The notes: generated by a model from the letters alone, not told the origin. A stretch of DNA of 53,313 nucleotides from DAOTVS01 sp034436375 (GCA_034436375.1 DAOTVS010000286.1:1-53313), one strand, 5' to 3'. Shown: positions 1 to 7,663, counted from the first letter of the stretch. Translations and numbers: made by a program.

Positions 1-47
1 CGCCCGCGGGCGGCCCGGCTGCAGGCAACCCGCCAAATCCCCCTCCC

Positions 48-124
48 GGGTCAGAGCCGGGCAGGCGCACAGCACCTTTGCCGGCTGTTACCGGGAGCCG
101 GCTGGACCAAGTACGGTTGCAGTA
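48..124. repeat. Left copy of a 77-bp inverted repeat bounding a 2 kb cassette
   Basis: This stretch matches the reverse complement of 2127-2203 with 3 mismatches in 77 positions (read directly). It ends one base before the stop codon of the small minus-strand gene at 125-439. Similarity does not continue into 1-47. The two copies bracket five small or broken genes, as expected for a mobile or shuffled segment, but no transposase is visible. Confidence 0.85.
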
Positions 125-439
125 TTAAGCGGAGATGTCGATGCTCGCCGGGGCGGGCAGCGCCAGGCCGGCGGCTACTTCTATGGCTTTGATAATGCCA
201 GATGGCACCGGGCAGGCAGGGTGCGAGAGGCGGCGCGCAGCCTCGAGCACCTGCGGGCCCTGGCCGCGGTAGGAAATCTCGCGGAAAGCGTTGACCTGCG
301 CCAGATCGCCGGCGATCTTGTTCACGGCGGGGCAGGTGCTGGTGATGGTCACATTGACCGTCTGGCCATCATCGGCGAGAGTGGTCTCGACACGGGTGAC
401 GTAACCGCAGATGCCGGAGTGAATCTCTGCAACAGCCAT
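125..439 (-). CDS. Small conserved Cys protein, DUF6951-like
   Basis: The product is 104 aa. Cysteines lie in GICG near residue 11, in STCP, and in the block HPACPVPSGIIKAIEVAAGLAL near the C-terminus; this arrangement is what I recall of the DUF6951 family of anaerobic bacteria and archaea. Its function is unknown, and the Cys spacing could suit metal or cluster binding (inference). The ATG has a GGAGG site about 5 nt upstream. The gene lies 86 nt downstream of the 29-aa membrane peptide on the same strand, so both probably share the promoter at 660-688. The stop codon abuts the left 77-bp repeat. Confidence 0.75.
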   Translation of the reverse strand: MAVAEIHSGICGYVTRVETTLADDGQTVNVTITSTCPAVNKIAGDLAQVNAFREISYRGQGPQVLEAARRLSHPACPVPSGIIKAIEVAAGLALPAPASIDISA

Positions 440-525
440 GGGGCCTCCAGATTGGTGAACATGTGCTCGGCGTTAGAAAAACCAGTCGGCTGATCCGCAC
501 GGGGTCAGCAATTGCGATTGACTCC

Positions 526-615
526 TCAACCCCCACCACCGCCGCCAGAGCGGGCGCCGGCTGCGAAGATGAAGATCAGCACCACGATCAGGATGAGAAC
601 CGGCCAACCAGGCAT
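526..615 (-). CDS. 29-aa membrane peptide with a Gly tail
   Basis: The peptide reads MPGWPVLILIVVLIFIFAAG followed by ARSGGGGGG. It has one hydrophobic helix (about residues 5-20) and a glycine-only C-terminus. The start has a near-perfect Shine-Dalgarno site (AAGGAGG, 7 nt before ATG), which strongly supports translation despite the short length. It is the first gene after the minus-strand promoter at 660-688 and the palindrome at 632-648, with the DUF6951-like gene following. I do not recognise a family. Its size is typical of single-span accessory peptides, but the partner is unknown. Confidence 0.6.
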   Translation of the reverse strand: MPGWPVLILIVVLIFIFAAGARSGGGGGG

Positions 616-631
616 GGTAAGCCTCCTTACA

Positions 632-648
632 ATACCCTAGAGGGGTAT
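632..648 (-). promoter_or_regulatory. CsoR/CstR-like operator palindrome
   Basis: The sequence is ATACCC-TAGAG-GGGTAT, a perfect 6+6 dyad with a 5-nt spacer. It closely resembles TACCC...GGGTA operators of the CsoR family (copper-sensing CsoR, persulfide-sensing CstR). It lies just downstream of the minus-strand -10 box, at about +5 to +21, where a bound repressor would block transcription. No CsoR-family gene is present in this window. Confidence 0.55.
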
Positions 649-659
649 GTCTGGCCCTC

Positions 660-688
660 ATTATACTGCAGGATGGCTATGGTGTCCA
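660..688 (-). promoter_or_regulatory. Sigma-70-type promoter, minus strand
   Basis: On the minus strand, TGGACA (683-688) and TATAAT (660-665) are separated by 17 bp. This is 5/6 and 6/6 to consensus. It points at the 29-aa membrane peptide and the DUF6951-like gene, with the palindromic operator in the start region. Confidence 0.7.
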
Positions 689-712
689 GTTTGCATGAGA
701 GGAGCGACAGGC

Positions 713-886
713 ATGGATAGGCAGGCAATACGGGAGCGGATCGCAGCCTTGGAGCGGCAATTGGCTGAGGCGCAGGCGCGCCTGCCCCGACACTCGACGC
801 CGCCAAGCATGCTGATCGAGATCGAAGAGCTGGAGGATGAATTGGCGCGTCTGCGGCGGGAGCTGGAACAATTGGGAGGAAAGTGA
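713..886 (+). CDS. 57-aa coiled-coil protein
   Basis: Charged heptad-like helices (residues 1-22 and 32-54) flank a conserved-looking hinge LPRHSTPPSML, giving a helical hairpin. Short proteins of this build occur in anaerobes and are usually left as hypothetical; I cannot assign a function. The ATG at 713 is chosen over an upstream ATG at 647 because GAGAGGAG lies about 8 nt before it and because 647 falls inside the operator palindrome. The gene is divergent from the minus-strand operon. Its stop overlaps the apparent GTG start of the broken UroD gene (GTGA), so the two were probably co-translated. Confidence 0.6.
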   Translation: MDRQAIRERIAALERQLAEAQARLPRHSTPPSMLIEIEELEDELARLRRELEQLGGK

Positions 887-1373
887 TCGATGCCAGGGAA
901 CGGACTCACGCCTGGCACCTGATGTGCTGGATACCTACCATGCCGCCCCGCTGATCGCCCCGGCGCTCTACTGGCGGCTGATGTTCCCGCACCACCAGCG
1001 CCTCTGCGCGCATTTTGCCGCGCAGGGCCTGCGCACCCTCCTCCATTCCGACGGCGATGTGGCCCCGCTGATCCCGCTGTTCCTGGAGGCCGGGTTCGCT
1101 GGCCTGAACCCGCTGGAGGCCAAGGCCGGGCTTGACGTGCGCATGCTCAAGCCGCTCTACGGTGACCGGCTCATCTTCTTCGGCAACATCGACGTGCGCA
1201 AGCTCGCCGGCAGCAAAGGGGAGATCGAAGAGGAGATCAGCAGCAAGCTGTCCGTGGCCAAGGAGCATGGCGGCTATATCTACCATTCGGATCATTCCGT
1301 GCCCAACAACGTCTCGCTGGAGAACTATCGCTTCGCGATCGAGATGGTGAAGAAATACGGGAGATATGCGTAA
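883..1373 (+). pseudogene. UroD-family gene with a large internal deletion
   Basis: A good ribosome site (GGGAGGAAA) and a GTG at 883 start VIDARERTHA, resembling the N-terminus of uroporphyrinogen-decarboxylase-like methyltransferases. That frame stops at 954. In another frame, from about 912, there is a clear C-terminal UroD section (SDGDVAPLIPLFLEAGFAGLNPLEAKAG, FFGNIDVR, YHSDHSVPNNVS) running to 1373. By comparison with the intact paralogue at 37323-38495, roughly 230 internal residues are missing. The barrel cannot be complete, so this is a non-functional remnant. Its TAA stop is formed by the edge of the palindromic element at 1369. Confidence 0.75.
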
Positions 1374-1508
1374 TAAGTAATGCGTAATAAGTAAGGTCAT
1401 CACCGCGTGGTATACGCTGCTCAGCGTTAGCCTGCTACCAGTGAGCGTTATGCAGAGCAACATGCACTCCGCTACGATGACCTTACTTATTACGCATTAC
1501 TTATTACG
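1369..1508. repeat. Palindromic intergenic element, type A, copy 1
   Basis: Perfect 33-bp arms at 1369-1401 and 1476-1508, built from CGTAATAAGTAATGCG-like units, flank a 74-bp core. The inner right part reads, on the reverse strand, GTAGCGGAGTGCATGTTGCT, related to the core of other copies. The element fills the gap from the stop codon of the UroD remnant to just before the CGGAGG ribosome site of the next gene. Confidence 0.9.
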
Positions 1509-1522
1509 ATTCGGAGGCACGT

Positions 1523-2038
1523 ATGACGAAGCGCAGCAAGCGCGTTATTCTGCTCTCTCACTGCATTCTGAACCAGAACTCGGTGGTGCAGCCGATCGCC
1601 CGCATGCCGGGGGCCCTCGAGGGGGTGGTGCGCGCCTGCCTGGATGCAGAGGTGGGAATGATCCAACTCCCTTGCCCAGAGCTGATGGCCTATGGGCCGG
1701 AGCGGCAGCCCATGGACCGCAAGGGCTACGATACCGCCAAATATCGCCTCCAGTGTCGGCGGCTGCTGGAACCGGTCCGCGCTCAGGTGGAGGCCTACCG
1801 CCGGGCGGGCTATGAGATTGTGGGCCTCATCGGCATCGGCAACAGCCCCTCTTGCGGCATCGACACGACCTACGAGGGCGGCCCGCAGCCGGGCCGGGGC
1901 ATCTTTATGGAGGAATTGCTCAAGATGCTGCCGGAGCTGGAGGGCCGCACTCTGCAGGTGCCCCGGCGCTATGGCGAGGATCCTGGGGTAACGGCCGAGT
2001 TTGACCAGGAAGTGGCCCGCTTCTGCCGCGTGGCATAA
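1523..2038 (+). CDS. TudS-related putative desulfidase
   Basis: The product is 171 aa. It opens with RVILLSHCILNQNSVV and later shows QLPCPE and GNSPSCGID. These are hallmarks of the DUF523/TudS-related group (CD3072-like), in which three cysteines hold a [4Fe-4S] cluster that removes sulfur from thiolated substrates. The likely ligands are Cys14, Cys51 and Cys111. The substrate is not predictable from sequence. The ATG at 1523 has CGGAGG upstream. It is the last gene inside the 77-bp inverted repeats; with the CsoR/CstR-like operator in the same cassette, a sulfur-related role is possible but unproven. Confidence 0.75.
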   Translation: MTKRSKRVILLSHCILNQNSVVQPIARMPGALEGVVRACLDAEVGMIQLPCPELMAYGPERQPMDRKGYDTAKYRLQCRRLLEPVRAQVEAYRRAGYEIVGLIGIGNSPSCGIDTTYEGGPQPGRGIFMEELLKMLPELEGRTLQVPRRYGEDPGVTAEFDQEVARFCRVA

Positions 2039-2076
2039 CAAGAACCGCTGCACATGGCACCGTTTCGCGTAGGCTC

Positions 2077-2358
2077 TCGTAGTGGCGGGCTTCCGCTCAA
2101 GCCGATCGATCAGACCCGTCACTTTGTACTGCAACCGCACTTGATCCAGCCGGCTCCCGGTAACAGCCGGCCAAGGTGCTGTGCGCCTGCCCGGCTCTGA
2201 CCCGCCCAATCCCCCCGAATGGCTCCACTCCGGTCGCGTGCGAAGCGCGATGCCCGGATGGGATCCGCGCCCCGATGGGTAAGTACGGCTGTAACGTCAG
2301 AGTCGCTCAGCACTTTGTGTGCTCGATCGGCTTGAGCGGCTGAAGCCCGCCACTACGA
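2077..2358. repeat. Inverted repeat built from the GTAGTGGCGG family
   Basis: The left arm at 2077-2109 (TCGTAGTGGCGGGCTTCC...) pairs with the right arm at 2323-2358 except for a 3-nt indel. The arm is related to the short hairpin at 17733-17764. The right copy of the 77-bp repeat lies inside it. The remainder of the 510-nt gap before the next gene holds a possible promoter and nothing else I recognise. Confidence 0.8.
2127..2203. repeat. Right copy of the 77-bp inverted repeat
   Basis: This is the inverted partner of 48-124 (74/77 identical). Together they enclose about 2 kb. Confidence 0.85.
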
Positions 2359-2464
2359 CAGGTGTGCCAGGTGGCGCCCATATGACGCTGGACGCCATGG
2401 TATGCTCGGACAGCAGGAGCCTTGCCCTCCCAATGCACCAGTTGCATCGCTCAAGGCGCCGATT

Positions 2465-2492
2465 TTGTATCCCTCACAGTGCGCACTACAAT
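2465..2492 (+). promoter_or_regulatory. Possible sigma-70 promoter
   Basis: TTGTAT and TACAAT are separated by 16 bp, about 55 nt before the alpha-galactosidase start. The match is moderate. Confidence 0.35.
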
Positions 2493-2548
2493 AGAAGGGT
2501 TGGGATTGCTCAGCCTGCTGACAGGTGCAGAACTGCGAGGTAAGCTCG

Positions 2549-4621
2549 ATGTCCACACAGCGCTTTCCCCTTGGCCTGCTCGTGCTGGAGGCCGGCCGGC
2601 CCGGCGAGCTTTTCGCTCTCTCCCTTGCCCAGGCGCCGGAGTGCGCCGTGACGCTGGGCGGGCCGGCGTTTGAGGTCGAGGGCCGGCAGCGCAGCGGCTG
2701 GCGGTTCACCGAGCGCGCCCTGGAGCGGTCCCTGGTGCGCGGGGGCAAGGAACTGACGCTCTACTATGATGACCCCGCCTCCCCGGCGCTGGAGCTGGCA
2801 CTGACGGTGCGCACTTATCCCCATTCGCCGGTGCTGCGCTTCCGCTATGAGCTGCATAGCCCGGACCCGGCGCGGCTGACCAAGGCGGAAGGGCGCGATC
2901 GCATCCGCTATTTTTCCGTCAGCGGCTGGCCGGCGGGCGAACTCTCTCTGGCGGATATCCAGCTCAGCCACTTTGACCCGGTGCCGCATTCCTACATGCC
3001 CTGCCGGGTGGACTATCGCCCGGGCGAGTTGTATGAGGGGCAGCGCCTGGCCGGGCCGATCGAGATTCTGCACGACGAGCAGGCCTCGCTGCTGGTGGCC
3101 TATGAGCACGGGGCCGATCACCCGCATTCGTTCTTTGACTTTTTCCCGCACCCCGCCCAGGGGACGCTGGAGCTTTGGGCGCGCCGGGGCAATTATCATC
3201 ACGGGCAGGCGCTCCCCTTTACCTCCGTCTGGTTCGAACTGGGGCTGGCCGGCGGCCTGGTCGAAAACCTCCTTGAGCATTATCGACGCTTTTTCCTCGA
3301 GGATCTCGCCGAGAACGCGGCGTCGCGGGAGCCCCTGCTCTTTTACAACACCTGGAACTATCAGGAGCGGCAGCGTTATTTCCGCGGGCGGCCCTACCTG
3401 GAGTCGATGAACCTGGAGCGCATGCTGGCCGAGATCGACGTCGCGCACCGGATCGGGATCGATGTGTTTGTCATCGATACCGGCTGGTACTCCAAGACGG
3501 GCGACTGGGCGGTGGACCCCGGCCGCTTCCCCGATGGCCTGCAGCAGGTGCGGCGCCGCCTGCAGGAATATGGCATGCGCCTGGGGCTCTGGTTCAACCC
3601 GACCGTGGCTGCGCGCACGTCGCGCATCTACCGCGAGCACCCCGAGTTCGCTATGACGCGTGAGGGCCAGCCACCCCGCTGGCACGAGGTGTGGGAGACG
3701 GAGGAATCGACCAGCATGTGTCTGGCCTCCGGCTATGCCGACGCGTTCATCGAAACCCTGGTGCGCCTGCACGACGAGCTGGGCGTGAGCTATTTCAAGT
3801 GGGATGGCATTGGCCAGTGGGGGTGCGATTCGCCCCTGCACAATCACGGCGGGCCGGAAAACAGCCCCGAGGAGCGCGCGGCCTGTTACGCTTATGAGAT
3901 GGGCCGCGCCATGATCCGCATCGCCGAAGAGGTGGGCAAGCGCTGCCCGGGGTCGATCGTGGATTTCGACGTCACCGAGGGGGGGCGCTTTGTGGGGCTG
4001 GGGTTCCTGGCGGCAGGCAAGTATTACCTTGTGAACAACGGGCCCTATTTCAGTAGCCTGGACATCCCGCAGAGCGTGCGCATCGAGCCGGATACCATCA
4101 ATGCCCTCTTTTACCCCGGCCCGGCGCGGCCGCGCGTCTGCCGCACAGGGGCGCGCTATGACTCCATTATCCCGTCGGTGCTCTTTATGACACACCATCT
4201 GACCGATGGGCCAGCGCTGTCACAACTGAACAGCCTGGCTGCCCTCATGCTGGGCGCTAACGGCCTGTGGGGCGACCTTTTGGCCCTGAGCGAAGAGGAT
4301 ATCGACCTGCTCGCGGCGCACCTGGGGGATTACAAGCGGGTGCGGCAGGCGGCAACGCGCGCCTATCCCCGGGTGATGGGCTTTGCCGGCTCGAGCCCCG
4401 AGATTCACGAAAAGGTCGACCCGCAGACGGCGAGCGGCCTGGTCGCCTTCTTCACCGTTACGCCGGGGGAGATAACCTATGTGACCCGTCCACTCGCCCC
4501 CGGCAAGCTGCAGGAGGTCAAGGGAACCGATTCCTGGGAGCTCCTGCCCGACGGGCGGGTCAAGATCGTCGTGAACCTGGAGCGCGACGGCGCCCGCGTT
4601 GTCTACCTGTTTGGAGTCTAG
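2549..4621 (+). CDS. Alpha-galactosidase-like glycoside hydrolase (clan GH-D, GH36-like)
   Basis: The product is 690 aa, normal for GH36. An N-terminal beta-sandwich region (about 1-270) is followed by a TIM barrel with IDVFVIDTGWYSKTGDW, DPGRFPDGL, MRLGLWFNP and YFKWDGIGQW. Asp419 in KWDG is the expected nucleophile; the acid/base was not assigned, though VDFDVTEGGRF occupies its usual region. No signal peptide is seen, so it probably acts in the cytoplasm on imported oligosaccharides. The ATG at 2549 (MSTQRF) is preferred over 2525 because GAGGTAAG lies about 9 nt upstream. It precedes an MFS carrier and a sugar isomerase. The exact substrate within clan GH-D is uncertain. Confidence 0.8.
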   Translation: MSTQRFPLGLLVLEAGRPGELFALSLAQAPECAVTLGGPAFEVEGRQRSGWRFTERALERSLVRGGKELTLYYDDPASPALELALTVRTYPHSPVLRFRYELHSPDPARLTKAEGRDRIRYFSVSGWPAGELSLADIQLSHFDPVPHSYMPCRVDYRPGELYEGQRLAGPIEILHDEQASLLVAYEHGADHPHSFFDFFPHPAQGTLELWARRGNYHHGQALPFTSVWFELGLAGGLVENLLEHYRRFFLEDLAENAASREPLLFYNTWNYQERQRYFRGRPYLESMNLERMLAEIDVAHRIGIDVFVIDTGWYSKTGDWAVDPGRFPDGLQQVRRRLQEYGMRLGLWFNPTVAARTSRIYREHPEFAMTREGQPPRWHEVWETEESTSMCLASGYADAFIETLVRLHDELGVSYFKWDGIGQWGCDSPLHNHGGPENSPEERAACYAYEMGRAMIRIAEEVGKRCPGSIVDFDVTEGGRFVGLGFLAAGKYYLVNNGPYFSSLDIPQSVRIEPDTINALFYPGPARPRVCRTGARYDSIIPSVLFMTHHLTDGPALSQLNSLAALMLGANGLWGDLLALSEEDIDLLAAHLGDYKRVRQAATRAYPRVMGFAGSSPEIHEKVDPQTASGLVAFFTVTPGEITYVTRPLAPGKLQEVKGTDSWELLPDGRVKIVVNLERDGARVVYLFGV

Positions 4622-4625
4622 GTCG

Positions 4626-4783
4626 CTGTCAACGGATTTCCGACACGGATTGCACGGATTGCTTGTGCGCCTTTGCCCAGCGGCGCTGCTCCACCTGACA
4701 CCCGTGCAAGCTGCCGGGTGAGCAACGGGCGCCGCAAAGAGCGCCAATTATCCGTGTAATCGGTGTCAGAAATCCGCTGACAG
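4626..4783. repeat. Inverted-repeat element, type B, copy 1
   Basis: Arms of the form CTGTCAACGGATTTC...CACGGATTGCACGGATT lie at 4626-4660 and, inverted and imperfect, at 4746-4783. A second copy lies at 13677-13845. The element begins 5 nt after the alpha-galactosidase stop codon. Confidence 0.85.
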
Positions 4784-4829
4784 GCCTGTTTCATCGACAA
4801 CCTTACCCTGAACCTGGGAGCCCAACTGA

Positions 4830-6068
4830 ATGAGCGATATTGCCGCCCCCCTGGCCGCCTGCGAAACCATGACCGAGGCGCGCCGGCGCCTGATGATCGG
4901 GTTGTACGCTGTCATTGGTGTGCTCTATTGGATGAGCCTCTATACTTATGTGCCGACTCTCTCGACCTATGCCAAAACCAAGACGGACAATCTGGCCCTG
5001 GTGGGGGTGGTCGTTTCGATGTACGGCCTGTGGCAGGGCGTGGTGCGCCTGCCGCTGGGCATTGTCGCCGACTGGGTGGGGCGGCGCAAGCCTTTTATCG
5101 GTCTCGGGCTGGCCTGCGCACTCCTGGGCGCCTGGGTCATGGGCACGACGGGCACCATCCACGGGCTGATCGTGGGCCGCGCCATCACTGGGCTGGCCGC
5201 GGGGGCCTGGGTGCCGCTGATCGTCGTCTTTTGCAGCTTGTTTCCGCCTCGTGAGGCGGTGCGGGCGACGACGCTGCTGGGCCTTTTCAGCTCGCTGGGC
5301 CAGGCCATAGCGACGGCCGCGAACGGCACGCTCAATGATGTGGGCGGGTACCCCCTGGCCTTCTTTGCCGCCATGGCCCTGGCCGTGCTGGCCCTGCCGG
5401 TGCTGCTGCCTGCGCACGAGGACCGGCAGGCGCCCCGGCGCCCTTCGCCGGCAGGGGTGTACCACCTGATTACCCGCCGCGATGTGCTGCTGCCCGCCGT
5501 GCTGGCGGCGGTGAGCATGTTCTCGAGCTGGGCGGCGACCTTTAGCTTCTCACCGATCCTGGCCAAAGGCCTGGGCGCCAGCGATGTCACCCTCAGCCTG
5601 ATGATGAGCATGAACATCGCTCTGGGCCTGTTGGGCACCCTGGTCACGGCCATGGTAGTCAAAAAGGCGGGGGCGCAGCGGCTGGTCTATATCAGCTTCT
5701 GCCTCATCGCCGTGGGCACGGCCGGCGTTGCCCTGGCGCCTACCCTGCCGCTCCTGATTGTGGGGCAGGCGTTGCTGGGGCTCTCGCAAGGGGTAGGAGC
5801 GCCGGTGCTCATGGGCATGAGCATCCAGAATGTGGCGCAGGCCGAGCGCGCCACGGCGACCGGGCTGCACCAGTCGACCTATGCCATCCTGGGTATGTTC
5901 GGCGGGCCGGCGCTGGGGGGCGTGATGGCGCATGCGATGGGCATTCGCCCCATGTTCATCGTGGTCGCCGTGGCCTCGCTCGCCGTGGGCTGGAGCCTCA
6001 ACTGGTGGCTGGGGAGGAAACAGGAGAGATCCGAAGCACGAAGAACACGAAGCGGCGCGAAGGGTTGA
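4830..6068 (+). CDS. MFS transporter
   Basis: The product is 412 aa with about 12 hydrophobic segments. The classic loop 2-3 motif is visible as GIVADWVGRRKPF near residue 75. The family moves small solutes across the inner membrane with ion coupling. Placement between an alpha-galactosidase and a sugar isomerase suggests a sugar or glycoside substrate (inference). The ATG has GGGAG upstream. The final residues, SEARRTRSGAKG, are encoded by the start of the inverted repeat at 6031-6180, so the native C-terminus has probably been replaced or extended by repeat sequence. Confidence 0.85.
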   Translation: MSDIAAPLAACETMTEARRRLMIGLYAVIGVLYWMSLYTYVPTLSTYAKTKTDNLALVGVVVSMYGLWQGVVRLPLGIVADWVGRRKPFIGLGLACALLGAWVMGTTGTIHGLIVGRAITGLAAGAWVPLIVVFCSLFPPREAVRATTLLGLFSSLGQAIATAANGTLNDVGGYPLAFFAAMALAVLALPVLLPAHEDRQAPRRPSPAGVYHLITRRDVLLPAVLAAVSMFSSWAATFSFSPILAKGLGASDVTLSLMMSMNIALGLLGTLVTAMVVKKAGAQRLVYISFCLIAVGTAGVALAPTLPLLIVGQALLGLSQGVGAPVLMGMSIQNVAQAERATATGLHQSTYAILGMFGGPALGGVMAHAMGIRPMFIVVAVASLAVGWSLNWWLGRKQERSEARRTRSGAKG

Positions 6069-6180
6069 ATGCTCATGTATGCCCGCTGCTCTGTGGTTCC
6101 CTTTGGCAGAGATGGCGCTCGGTGGAACCCGTGGCGCAGGCACAGGCTCCTTCGCTTCCTTTGTGTTCCACAGTCTTTGT
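6031..6180. repeat. Inverted-repeat element, type C (GAAGCACGAAGAACACGAAG), copy 1
   Basis: The left arm at 6031-6064 and right arm at 6149-6180 are imperfectly complementary. A relative lies at 11332-11426. The left arm lies inside the end of the MFS gene. Confidence 0.6.
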
Positions 6181-6207
6181 ACAAACGAATCCAGAGGAGG
6201 CACTACT

Positions 6208-6996
6208 ATGGACCTGAAACGACTCTCATGCTGTAGTTACCCGCTGCGGGAGCGGCCGGTGGAAGAAGCATTGAGCACCATCGCGGCGGCGGGGTTCAAG
6301 AAGGTCGATTTGTTGGGCCGCATGCCGCACCTGTCGCTGGACCCGGAAGAGTGCGACCCGCAGGCGCTCCTGGCGTTGGCGCGAAAGCATGGCCTGCAGA
6401 TCGCCAACCTGGGCACCTATGTGGGCCGCGGTTTTGCCGAAGCAGATAGCGCCGCGCAGTTCGCTGCCCTGGAAGAGATGCGGCGGGCTATCGACCTGGC
6501 CGTGCTCTTCGGCGCCCGCTCCATCCGCGTGTTCGCCGGGAACGACGACCCTGCCTGTACCGAACGCATCGTGCCCTGGTACCGGCGTAGCGCCGATTAT
6601 GCCGAAGAAAAGGGCGTCTACCTGGGCATCGAGAACCACGGCGGCGGCATCTCGGGCAAGCCGGAGCGCGTGGCGGAGCTGGCGGCCCGGGTCGGCTCGC
6701 CCAATTTCGGCGCCCTGTACGAGCCTTTTAACCTGATGGCCCATGGCGAGGATTACCGCCGCGCCCTGGAGACCATGAAGGATTGTATCGTCCACACCCA
6801 TTTCAAGGATGGCCGGATGACGCCGCAGGGCTTTCAGCTCACCATGATGGGCGAGGGCGAGATCGATTTCCGCTGGATCATGCAGCGCCTCGCCGAGTTG
6901 GGCTACGAGGGTGATTTCGCTTTCGAGTACGAGTTGGAGGCCCCCGCCCCCGCGGTCGGGCTCAAGACGTGGTACGCCGCGGCGGAGCAGATGTAG
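6208..6996 (+). CDS. Sugar phosphate isomerase/epimerase (xylose isomerase-like TIM barrel)
   Basis: The product is 262 aa and matches the AP-endonuclease-2/xylose-isomerase-like barrel family. Visible family blocks are GIENHGGG (metal-ligand Glu), the later TYVGRGF and IRVFAGN strands, CIVHTHFKD (His/Lys/Asp region) and DFAFEYELE with a late Glu. These enzymes use a divalent metal to isomerise, epimerise or dehydrate sugars and keto-sugars; the substrate is unknown. The ATG at 6208 has AGAGGAGG upstream. The neighbouring MFS carrier and alpha-galactosidase support a carbohydrate role. Two other barrels of this type lie at 35205 and 47959. Confidence 0.85.
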   Translation: MDLKRLSCCSYPLRERPVEEALSTIAAAGFKKVDLLGRMPHLSLDPEECDPQALLALARKHGLQIANLGTYVGRGFAEADSAAQFAALEEMRRAIDLAVLFGARSIRVFAGNDDPACTERIVPWYRRSADYAEEKGVYLGIENHGGGISGKPERVAELAARVGSPNFGALYEPFNLMAHGEDYRRALETMKDCIVHTHFKDGRMTPQGFQLTMMGEGEIDFRWIMQRLAELGYEGDFAFEYELEAPAPAVGLKTWYAAAEQM

Positions 6997-7044
6997 ACGT
7001 AATAAGTAACGAGTAATCCGTAATCCGTGAGGTCACCATGGCGG
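6997..7044. repeat. Half of a type A palindromic element
   Basis: Units CGTAATAAGTAACGAGTAATCC run into GGTCACCATGGCGG, the same junction seen in full elements. The second arm is absent. The flavin reductase frame starts inside it. Confidence 0.7.
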
Positions 7045-7521
7045 GGGGAGATCCTCGCTGCCCTGGATGGGATGGGGGTGCTGTGCACGGTGACCGATGG
7101 CGCCGGGCGCACGAACGTGTTGACGCTCGGTTGGGGGCAGATCGGGCCGGGCTATCACGGGCGCCCCATCTCTACCATCGCCGTCACGCCCTTGCGCTAT
7201 TCCTGGCGCTTCCTGGAAGTGTGCGGCGAGTTTGTGATTGCCGTGCCCGATGAGCACCTGCGCGAGGCCGCCGCACTCTGCGGCAGCCGCTCTGGGCGGG
7301 ATCTGGGCCAGTTCGCGGCAGCCGGCCTGACGCGGGTGCCGAGCATCCACGTGCGGGCCCCATCCATTCTCGAGTGCCCCGTCAACGTCGAGCGCCGTGT
7401 CTATGCGCGGGTGGCGCCGCCGCACCTGCTGCTGACCCCCGAGCACCGCCGCCGCCCGCTCACCGAGCAGCATACAATCTACTTTGCCGAGATGCTGGGG
7501 ACGTACAGGCATAATCCGTAA
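7027..7521 (+). CDS. Flavin reductase-like FMN-binding split-barrel protein
   Basis: The product is 164 aa. The blocks GVLCTVTD, NVLTLGWGQIG, GRPISTIAVTPLRYS and GEFVIAVP fit the flavin reductase domain (FMN bound in a split beta-barrel). Proteins of this type use FMN with NAD(P)H or bind flavin only; no partner oxygenase is adjacent. The only visible start is GTG at 7027, with no convincing ribosome site. The first residues (MRSPWRG) are encoded by half of a palindromic element, so the native start may have been lost. The last residues (HNP, stop) come from the next element. Confidence 0.7.
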   Translation: MRSPWRGEILAALDGMGVLCTVTDGAGRTNVLTLGWGQIGPGYHGRPISTIAVTPLRYSWRFLEVCGEFVIAVPDEHLREAAALCGSRSGRDLGQFAAAGLTRVPSIHVRAPSILECPVNVERRVYARVAPPHLLLTPEHRRRPLTEQHTIYFAEMLGTYRHNP

Positions 7522-7648
7522 TCCGTAAGGCTCTCATGGTGTAGCACGTGTTGCTCTACAACGGTTCGCCGGGAGATAAGCCTTGTTGAGCCATGCCCAT
7601 TCCGCATGGCGGCCCTACGGATTATGGATCAACGCATTACGGATTACC
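7511..7648. repeat. Palindromic intergenic element, type A, copy 2
   Basis: The left arm ATAATCCGTAATCCGTAAGG and the right arm (7611-7648) pair imperfectly. The core contains GTGTAGCACGTGTTGCTCT, the family motif. It fills the space from the flavin reductase stop to the AGGAGG of the Nudix gene. Confidence 0.8.
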
Positions 7649-7663
7649 ATGCAGGAGGAACGC

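Noticed and set aside
2510..4198. Long open antisense frame across the alpha-galactosidase gene
   Set aside because: It has no family motifs and no ribosome site; it is the shadow of a GC-rich gene with strong codon bias.
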